Positions 1 through 5,195 of a stretch of DNA of 7,828 nt are shown here, piece by piece. The DNA is from Burkholderiales bacterium (GTDB lineage Bacteria; Pseudomonadota; Gammaproteobacteria; Burkholderiales; Burkholderiaceae_F): contig JAJTHJ010000104.1 of the NCBI GenBank assembly GCA_021298875.1, forward strand, positions 1 to 7,828, in the 5' to 3' direction. Below the pieces are notes generated by a model, which was not told where the DNA came from, searched no databases, and saw only the letters and a list, made by a program, of their open reading frames with translations. The position numbers and the translations under genes were made by a program. Positions within the stretch are counted from its first letter, which is position 1, and every line of letters starts with the position of its first letter.

Positions 1-144
1 GCCGAGAGCTGGGTGCTGATGGCCAGCGTGATTGCCGCCGGCGCGGCGGGCTTCGAATACATGCGGCGCGTGTTCAAGGCGCAGTGGGACGCGATCGCCG
101 TCGAGATCGAAGACTGGTTGCGCGAAAACCCGGACGACCGATGA
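1..144 (+). CDS. C-terminal end of a membrane protein, probably LivM-type ABC permease (5' partial)
   Basis: Frame 1 is open from the first base to a TGA at 142-144 and gives the last 47 residues of a protein. The visible part starts with a short hydrophobic stretch (about residues 4-18, rich in Val, Ala, Ile and Gly), consistent with a final membrane helix. A charged tail follows (FEYMRRVFKAQWDAIAVEIE, then DWLRENPDDR) that would lie in the cytoplasm. The stop overlaps the livG start as ATGA (141-144), so the two genes are probably translated together. In HAAT-family loci the gene just before livG is usually the permease livM, which is the main reason for this call. No family-defining permease motif falls inside the fragment, so the identity rests on position and the hydrophobic-plus-charged pattern. 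Another membrane protein cannot be excluded. Confidence 0.5.
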   Translation, partial: AESWVLMASVIAAGAAGFEYMRRVFKAQWDAIAVEIEDWLRENPDDR

Positions 145-899
145 CCGCGCCCGCCCTCGAACTGCGCGCGCTGCGCAAGAGCTTTGGCGCCACGGAGATC
201 ATCGGTGGCGTCGATCTGACCGTCGCCGCCGGCGAGCGGCACGCGATCATCGGGCCGAACGGCGCGGGCAAGTCCACGCTGTTCAATTTGATCTCCGGCC
301 GCTTTGCGCCGAGCAGCGGCTCGATCCGCTTGCACGGTGAGGAGATCGCCGGTCGCAAGCCCTATGAGATCAACCGGCTTGGGCTGTCGCGGTCGTTCCA
401 GATCACCAACATCTTCCATCGGCTAACGGTGTTCGAAAATCTGCGCTGCGCGGTGCTGTGGTCGCTCGGCTATCGCTACTCGTTCTGGCAGCGCTTGAAC
501 GCGCTGACCGACGCCGAGGATCGCGCCGAAGAAGTCTTGCAGCGGATCGGCCTGCGCCGCCGCCGCAACATTGCGGCGGGGCAGTTGACCTACGCGGAGC
601 AGCGCGCGCTGGAACTCGGCATCACCATCGCCGGCGGGGCCAACGTGATCCTGCTCGACGAGCCCACCGCCGGCATGAGCCGCAGCGAGACCGCCAATGC
701 GGTCGCGCTGATCCGCGAGGTGACCGCCGGCAAGACGCTGGTGATGGTCGAGCACGACATGGGCGTGGTGTTCGGCCTGGCCGATCGCATCTCGGTGCTG
801 GTGTATGGCGAAGTCATCGCCAGCGGCAGCCCGGCCGAGATCCGCGCCGATGCGCGGGTCAAGGAGGCCTATCTCGGCACCCAGGCGGAGGCCGCCTGA
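141..899 (+). CDS. livG: Branched-chain amino acid-type ABC transporter ATP-binding protein LivG
   Basis: This 252-aa protein is one of the two cytoplasmic ATPases of a HAAT-family importer, which takes up branched-chain amino acids or, in many proteobacteria, other carboxylic acids. Motifs are in the expected order: Walker A GPNGAGKST (38-46), Q-loop glutamine in SRSFQITN (Q87), signature LTYAEQ (149-154), Walker B VILLDEP (169-175) and H-loop histidine in VEHD (H205). LivG-type traits are the long segment between Q-loop and signature, the E-Q in the signature and the C-terminal AYLG. The signature has Ala where the classical LSGGQ has its second Gly. ATG 141 is chosen because the nucleotide-binding fold begins at once and the codon overlaps the upstream stop. 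The frame is open further upstream to an ATG at 84, but that would add 19 residues overlapping the preceding gene. The end overlaps livF by one base. Family is secure; the substrate is not known. Confidence 0.93.
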   Translation: MTAPALELRALRKSFGATEIIGGVDLTVAAGERHAIIGPNGAGKSTLFNLISGRFAPSSGSIRLHGEEIAGRKPYEINRLGLSRSFQITNIFHRLTVFENLRCAVLWSLGYRYSFWQRLNALTDAEDRAEEVLQRIGLRRRRNIAAGQLTYAEQRALELGITIAGGANVILLDEPTAGMSRSETANAVALIREVTAGKTLVMVEHDMGVVFGLADRISVLVYGEVIASGSPAEIRADARVKEAYLGTQAEAA

Positions 900-1591
900 T
901 GCTCGCGGTACGCAATCTGCAAGCCTGGTACGGCAAGAGCCACGTGCTGCACGGCGTGGACCTCACGGTTGGCAGCGGCGAGATCGTCAGCCTGCTCGGG
1001 CGCAATGGGGTAGGGCGCTCGACGACCGCCAAGGCGATCATGGGGATGGTCGATCGCACCGGGGTGGTGGACTTCGGTGGCGAAAACCTGGTGCCGCTGA
1101 AGACCCACGAGATCGCGCATCGCGGCATCGGCTACGTGCCGGAGAGCCGCGACATCTTTGGCGATCTGACCGTCGAAGAAAACCTGATCCTCGGGCTGAA
1201 GGGCCGCAAGCCGGGCCGCTGGAGCTTCGACGACATGTATGCGCTGTTCCCGCGCCTGCGCGAGCGGCGCGCGACCCAGGCCGGCGTGCTGTCGGGAGGC
1301 GAGCAGCAGATGCTGACGCTGGCACGCACGATGATGGGCGACCCGAAGCTGGTGCTGATCGACGAGCCAACCGAGGGCCTGGCGCCGAAGATCGTCGAAC
1401 TGGTGGCCGAATTCCTGCGCGCCCTGAAGGAGCGTGGCGTGTCGGTGCTGCTGATCGAGCAGAAACTCACCATTGCACTGGAGATTTCGCAGCGCGTTTA
1501 CGTGATGGGGCACGGGCAAATGGTGTTCGAGGGCACACCCGACGAGCTGCGGCGGAACAAACTCGTGCGGCAGGAGTGGCTTGAGGTTTAA
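899..1591 (+). CDS. livF: Branched-chain amino acid-type ABC transporter ATP-binding protein LivF
   Basis: This 230-aa protein is the partner ATPase of LivG in the same importer. The ATG at 899 shares one base with the livG TGA and has GCGGAGG at 885-891 as ribosome binding site, 7 nt away. Motifs: Walker A GRNGVGRST (34-42), PESRDIF in the Q-loop region with Glu as is usual in LivF (E82), signature LSGGEQQ (131-137), Walker B LVLIDEP (151-157), and LLIEQK with Gln (Q188) at the H-loop position, also seen in LivF proteins. The notable point is Arg40 in place of the Walker A lysine that normally contacts ATP phosphates. The codon is CGC, so this is not a one-base misread of AAG or AAA. The rest of the protein is intact and normal in length (E. 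coli LivF is about 237 aa), so it is probably functional, perhaps with LivG as main catalytic partner. That last point is inference. Confidence 0.93.
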   Translation: MLAVRNLQAWYGKSHVLHGVDLTVGSGEIVSLLGRNGVGRSTTAKAIMGMVDRTGVVDFGGENLVPLKTHEIAHRGIGYVPESRDIFGDLTVEENLILGLKGRKPGRWSFDDMYALFPRLRERRATQAGVLSGGEQQMLTLARTMMGDPKLVLIDEPTEGLAPKIVELVAEFLRALKERGVSVLLIEQKLTIALEISQRVYVMGHGQMVFEGTPDELRRNKLVRQEWLEV

Positions 1592-1601
1592 GCGCGGGTT
1601 C

Positions 1602-1661
1602 TGGCGCGTTTAGACAAAGCGCGCCACAAGCTTGGCGCGATTTGCCGAAACTGCGCCAAGC
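1602..1661 (+). repeat. Tandem stem-loops with alternating inverted repeats after livF
   Basis: Hairpin 1: TGGCGCGTTT (1602-1611) pairs with AAGCGCGCCA (1617-1626) over 10 positions including one G-U, leaving a 5-nt loop AGACA. Hairpin 2: GCTTGGCGC (1630-1638) pairs perfectly with GCGCCAAGC (1653-1661) around a 14-nt loop. The 3' arm of hairpin 1 (CGCGCCA, 1620-1626) could instead pair with TGGCGCG at 1633-1639, so the two hairpins and a central one are mutually exclusive. Hairpin 1 starts 11 nt after the livF stop. No clear T-run follows either stem, so this is not a textbook intrinsic terminator. It may stabilise the livGF mRNA 3' end, attenuate readthrough, or be a repeat. The pairing is seen directly; the role is inference. 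Confidence 0.55.
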
Positions 1662-1677
1662 GACCAGCGCAACTGAA

Positions 1678-1872
1678 ATGCCAATGACCGCGAACCGGCT
1701 TCGCTACGACGAACTGACCCACGCCGAACTTGTCGTCCGCAGCGTTGCCGCTCCCTTGCGCGTGGCGGTCAGCGTTGCCGCCGTGATGCTCGAGCACGCC
1801 GGCAACGTCGTACGCTTCGGCCTGCACCCGTTTGAATTCGACGCCTGGCAGAAAGCGACCCGCAAGAAATGA
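1678..1872 (+). CDS. Small hypothetical protein, translationally coupled to the following hydratase/dehydrogenase
   Basis: The frame gives a protein of about 64 aa from ATG 1678 (62 aa from ATG 1684). I do not recognise the family. Two things argue it is real: its TGA (1870-1872) overlaps the next start as ATGA, and its codons show the strong third-position G/C bias of the neighbouring genes. The protein is short and probably helical. It has an acidic stretch near the start (RYDELTHAEL), a hydrophobic, alanine- and valine-rich middle (about residues 20-37, VVRSVAAPLRVAVSVAAVML) and a basic end (QKATRKK). The middle could be an amphipathic or membrane-associated helix. No good ribosome binding site precedes any candidate start. 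An in-frame TTG at 1642 would lie in the loop of the second hairpin and is less likely. Function unknown; it may be a small accessory protein of the acyl-CoA enzymes. Confidence 0.5.
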   Translation: MPMTANRLRYDELTHAELVVRSVAAPLRVAVSVAAVMLEHAGNVVRFGLHPFEFDAWQKATRKK

Positions 1873-3965
1873 GCACCACCTGGTACGAAGTGCGTGGCAA
1901 CGTGGCCTTGCTGCAACTGGACAACCCGCCGGTTAACGGCATGTCGCACGCGGTGCGTCGCGCGCTGGTCGATGGGCTGGAGCGTGCGCTGGACGACCCG
2001 GCCGTGGCGGCCATCGTCATCACCGGCACCGATCGCGTGTTCTCCGGCGGCGCGGACATCCGCGAGTTCAACACGCCGGCGATGCTGGCGGAGCCGAATC
2101 TGTTGCAGGCGATCGCAGCGGTCGAGTCCGCACCCAAGCCGGTGATCGCCGCGATAAACGGCGTATGCATGGGCGGCGGGCTGGAGTTGTCTCTCGGCTG
2201 CCATTACCGGATCGCCACGCCCGATGCAACCATGGGCCTGCCGGAAGTGAAGATCGGCCTGCTGCCCGGTGCCGGCGGCACGCAGCGGTTGCCGCGCGCG
2301 GTCGGTGTAGCCAAAGGTTTGCAGATGATCGCCAGCGGCGACGCGATCCGCGCCGAAGACGCGCTCGCATCCGGGCTGATCGAGCGCATCGTCGAGCGCA
2401 CGAGCTTCGACGGCGTGATGCGGTTTGCGCAGGAAGTAGCCGCACGCCGGCCGCTACCTCGGCTGCGCGACAAGCCCGCCGCGCTGCCCGCGGGCATCGA
2501 CGCCGCCACTCTCTTTGCGCAGGCGCGCGCGCAGGTCGCCCAACAGTCGCGCGGGCTGCCGGCGCCGGGTAAGTGCGTCGATGCGGTGGAGGGCGCCGTC
2601 CGCCTGCCGTTCGACGATGGCATGGCCAACGAGCGGCGGCTCTTCATCGAACTCATCCAGTCACCCGAGTCCAAGGCGCTGCGCCACTCCCTCTTCGCAG
2701 AGCGCGCAGCGGGCAAGGTGGCCGGCGTGCCGGAGGGCACCGCGCCGCGCCCACTGCGGGCCGTGGCGGTGCTCGGCTTCGGCACCATGGGCGGCGGCAT
2801 TGCGATGAGCCTCGCCAACGCCGGCCTGCCCGTGACGGTCTTCGAGAAAGACCAGGCCGCGCTCGACCGCGGCATGGCCGCCTGCCGCGCTAACTGGGAA
2901 GCGACCGCGCGCAAAGGCCGCCTGAGCGCGGAGCAGGTGCAGCAGCGCCTGGCCTTGCTCAAGCCCACGCTCGACTTCAACGCCGTGGTCGAGGCCGATC
3001 TGGTGATCGAGGCGGTCTACGAAGACCTCGCCGTCAAGCAGGACGTGTTCAAGCGGCTGGATGCCGTTGCCAAACGTGGCGCGATCCTCGCCACCAACAC
3101 CTCCACGCTCGATGTGAACCGCATCGCCGATGCCACCACGCGCCCGCGGGACGTGATCGGCCTGCACTTTTTCAGCCCCGCCAACGTGATGCGGCTGCTG
3201 GAGATCGTCCGTGCCGACCGCACCGCGCCCGACGTGCTAGCGACCGCGCTGGCGCTCGCCAAGCGCATCGGCAAGGTGGGCGTGGTCTCCGGCGTGTGCG
3301 ATGGCTTCATAGGCAACCGGATGCTGGAGCAGTACGTCCGGCAGTCGCTGTTCCTGGTGGACGAGGGGGCGTCGCCTGCGCAGATCGACGCCGCGCTGAC
3401 GCGCTTTGGCATGGCGATGGGGCCGTTTGCGATGTACGACCTCGCGGGCATGGACATCGGCTACGCGATCCGCCAGCGGCGCTACGTCGACAAGCCGCAG
3501 GTCACCTACTCGAAGATCGCCGACAAGGTGGTCGAACTCGGCCGCCTGGGGCAGAAGACCGGCAAGGGCTGGTACCGCTACGAGCCGGGCAACCGCTCCC
3601 CGCTGCCCGACCCCGAAATCGATGCGCTGATCGACGCGCATCGCAAAGCCATCGGCGTCGCCCCGCGCGCGATCGACGACGCCGAGATCGTCGGCCGCTG
3701 CATCTGGGCACTGGTCAACGAAGGCGCGCGCATCCTGGAGGAGGGCATTGCCCAGCGCGCCAGCGACATCGACTTGGTCTACCTACACGGCTACGGCTTC
3801 CCGCCCGCGCGCGGTGGGCCGATGTTCCATGCGCAGCACGTCAGGTTCGACGAGGTACTGGCCGAGATGAAGCGTTACGCGGCCAATCCGCATGGCGATC
3901 CGGGGTTCTGGACGCCGGCTGCGCTGCTGCTGGAAGCGGCAAATGCCGGCCGATGGCAACGATAG
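1869..3965 (+). CDS. Bifunctional enoyl-CoA hydratase / 3-hydroxyacyl-CoA dehydrogenase (FadB/FadJ-like)
   Basis: This 698-aa cytoplasmic fusion enzyme hydrates trans-2-enoyl-CoA to 3-hydroxyacyl-CoA and oxidises that with NAD to 3-ketoacyl-CoA, steps two and three of beta-oxidation. Residues about 1-190 are a crotonase domain: oxyanion-hole SGGAD (59-63), GGGLE with catalytic-type Glu106, and GLPEVKIGLLPGAGGTQR with Glu126. The 20-residue spacing matches the two glutamates of FadB. A linker (about 190-295) leads to an NAD-binding Rossmann domain: GFGTMG (303-308), Glu326 at the end of the second strand, and the His433-Glu445 dyad in GLHFFSPANVMRLLEIV. Two C-terminal 3HCDH domains follow (about 475-570 and 605-695). 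All expected catalytic residues are present. E. coli FadB and FadJ are slightly longer (about 714-729 aa), so the exact orthologue is left open. The start overlaps the small upstream ORF (ATGA). No thiolase gene follows directly, unlike fadBA. Confidence 0.93.
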   Translation: MSTTWYEVRGNVALLQLDNPPVNGMSHAVRRALVDGLERALDDPAVAAIVITGTDRVFSGGADIREFNTPAMLAEPNLLQAIAAVESAPKPVIAAINGVCMGGGLELSLGCHYRIATPDATMGLPEVKIGLLPGAGGTQRLPRAVGVAKGLQMIASGDAIRAEDALASGLIERIVERTSFDGVMRFAQEVAARRPLPRLRDKPAALPAGIDAATLFAQARAQVAQQSRGLPAPGKCVDAVEGAVRLPFDDGMANERRLFIELIQSPESKALRHSLFAERAAGKVAGVPEGTAPRPLRAVAVLGFGTMGGGIAMSLANAGLPVTVFEKDQAALDRGMAACRANWEATARKGRLSAEQVQQRLALLKPTLDFNAVVEADLVIEAVYEDLAVKQDVFKRLDAVAKRGAILATNTSTLDVNRIADATTRPRDVIGLHFFSPANVMRLLEIVRADRTAPDVLATALALAKRIGKVGVVSGVCDGFIGNRMLEQYVRQSLFLVDEGASPAQIDAALTRFGMAMGPFAMYDLAGMDIGYAIRQRRYVDKPQVTYSKIADKVVELGRLGQKTGKGWYRYEPGNRSPLPDPEIDALIDAHRKAIGVAPRAIDDAEIVGRCIWALVNEGARILEEGIAQRASDIDLVYLHGYGFPPARGGPMFHAQHVRFDEVLAEMKRYAANPHGDPGFWTPAALLLEAANAGRWQR

Positions 3966-4274
3966 GAAGGATTGCGAATGGCGCGCCAGGAAGACCAATG
4001 CCACGACAAGTTGACTCCGTCATCGAGCGTGATGTCGAAAACGGGTATGTTGGGCGCATGCTTGCACTTACGCCGCTCGCACTTGTGGGCAGTCGGACGG
4101 GGAATTCGATGAAGCAGATAGCGGCAGCCGTCGCCGCCTACAGTCGATGTCAGCGCCGAGGCACCAGCGAGTTCAGTTCAGACCAAGGGCGAGACTCGGT
4201 GGCTGTGGAACTTACTCGAGCCTTTTGTCTGAACCGGCTAGGGCAGCGCTAGCGATCGGTGAGAGGACGCGCAC
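3966..4274 (+). other. Intergenic stretch without a convincing gene
   Basis: This roughly 309-nt stretch is visibly less GC-rich than its neighbours. Two short frames exist. One starts at ATG 3978 with a good AGGAAGG (3964-3970) seven bases upstream, but gives only 44 residues ending at 4112. The other runs from ATG 3953, overlapping the hydratase/dehydrogenase end, to TAG 4252 (99 aa), with weak third-position G/C bias and no recognisable family. Neither is called as a gene. No terminator with a T-run was found after the hydratase/dehydrogenase. The end of the stretch carries GAGAGGA (4261-4267), the ribosome binding site of the ankyrin gene. A promoter for that gene probably lies here, but no convincing -35/-10 pair was found. 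Confidence 0.5.
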
Positions 4275-5049
4275 ATGACGGTCGGTCGTTGTCGAAGGCG
4301 CTTCGTTCTGACGGTCGCACTGGCGTGCGTTCCGCTGGCAGGGAGAGGCGAAATGAAAGTGGTCGGCGAAACCGCGGACGGGTACTTTGGTGCTTCTGCC
4401 GAGGCGCAGTTGGCGCGAGCCGCCGCCGAGGGGCGGGTGGATGAGGTTCGACGACTGGTCAAGGCTGGAGCGCGCGTCAATGCGGTGGGCAAGCAGAACA
4501 TGACACCGCTGGTTTGGGCGCTGACCGCACGCAATCCCGTGGGGATGCGTGCCTTGCTTGAATTGGGTGCCGATCCCAATCAGCGCGTCGGACCTGAGCG
4601 GCAGCTTCATCCGGTGTGGCTGGCTGCCGGCCAGGATCAACCGGATCAATTGAAGGTGCTGTTGGAGTTCAAGGGCGACCCGAACGCGCGGCACAATGAC
4701 CGGGACTATGTGCCGCCGCGGCGAACGCTGGACGCCGGCCCCGCGGCGTTGACCAACGTGCAGTTGCTGGTCAAGGCGGGCGCTGATATCAACGTCGCAA
4801 ACGAACTGGGTAGTCCATTTGTTCTTGCTGCGGCCAGCCTTGCGCAGTACGACATCGTGTTGTTCGCGCTGGAGAACGGCTTCAGCCGCAACCTGCCGCT
4901 GCTCGCTTGGGGAGGTAAATGATCGCCGCCCGGACGGCAAGGCGCCGTTGCCGCCGGAGTTGGAGCCGAAGCGCAGGCAGGTGTTGGCGGCGTTGCAGAA
5001 GATGGGAGTCAAGCCGCCGGCCGGACCGGCGCCACCGCTGCGGCCATAA
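4275..5049 (+). pseudogene. Secreted-type ankyrin-repeat protein, apparently frameshifted near its C-terminus
   Basis: The first frame (4275-4922) gives 215 aa. It has a signal-peptide-like start (basic RCRRR, then FVLTVALACVPLAG) and about five ankyrin-type repeats, at roughly 43-72, 76-105, 112-140, 152-175 and 178-203, with typical pieces such as LLELGADPN and LLVKAGADINVA. An envelope location is likely; a lipoprotein is possible, but the residues before the cysteine are not a good lipobox. GAGAGGA at 4261-4267 is a well-placed ribosome binding site. The frame stops just after GGGG (4909-4912), inside what reads as the last repeat. In the +1 frame the protein-like sequence continues to TAA 5047-5049 with PELEPKRRQVLAALQKMGVK and a Pro/Ala-rich end. 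Removing one G would give a continuous 257-aa protein. This may be a genuine mutation or a sequencing error in the G run. Ankyrin repeats bind proteins; the partner is unknown. Confidence 0.75.
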
Positions 5050-5132
5050 CGCTGGGTTCAAGGGGCCCAGATCGTCGTCTTGTTGTTGGAGTCGGCCCCG
5101 TGGTTGAAGTAGGCCCCGCGACCAAAAGATAA

Positions 5133-5173
5133 CCTTCACCCCCGGCCCCTCTCCCGCTGATGCGGGCGAGGGG
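5133..5173 (+). repeat. REP-like GC-rich palindromic intergenic repeat
   Basis: The leader CCTTCACCCCCGG is followed by CCCCTCTCCCGC (5146-5157), which pairs with GCGGGCGAGGGG (5162-5173) around a TGAT loop with a single mismatch. The leader and stem are near-copies of those in the larger element at 7064-7174, so both belong to one dispersed family. Repeats of the form CCCTCACCCC...CCCCTCTCCC are familiar between genes in GC-rich proteobacteria. The element ends 22 nt before the acyl-CoA dehydrogenase start and has no T-run, so a terminator role is doubtful. Confidence 0.75.
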
Positions 5174-5195
5174 AGCAACCGCCGCTCCGTCGAGA

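Noticed and set aside
3296..4252. Long + strand frame (318 codons) crossing the end of the hydratase/dehydrogenase into the intergenic region
   Set aside because: Most of it is an out-of-frame reading of the well-supported dehydrogenase domain. The last 99 codons beyond ATG 3953 have weak third-position bias and no recognisable family.
4919..5107. ATG 4919 preceded by GGAGG (4911-4915) as a new gene start
   Set aside because: The spacing of 3 nt is too short, the peptide is Arg/Cys/Ser-rich without family features, and the neighbouring frame explains the region as the ankyrin C-terminus.
5104..5132. Possible sigma70 promoter (TTGAAG at 5104 with an AT-richer stretch near 5124-5132) before the acyl-CoA dehydrogenase
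   Set aside because: The -10 candidate matches the consensus poorly at any allowed spacing.
5160..5195. ATG 5160 as start of the acyl-CoA dehydrogenase
   Set aside because: It lies in the loop of a dispersed palindrome, has no ribosome binding site, and would add 12 residues derived from the repeat.
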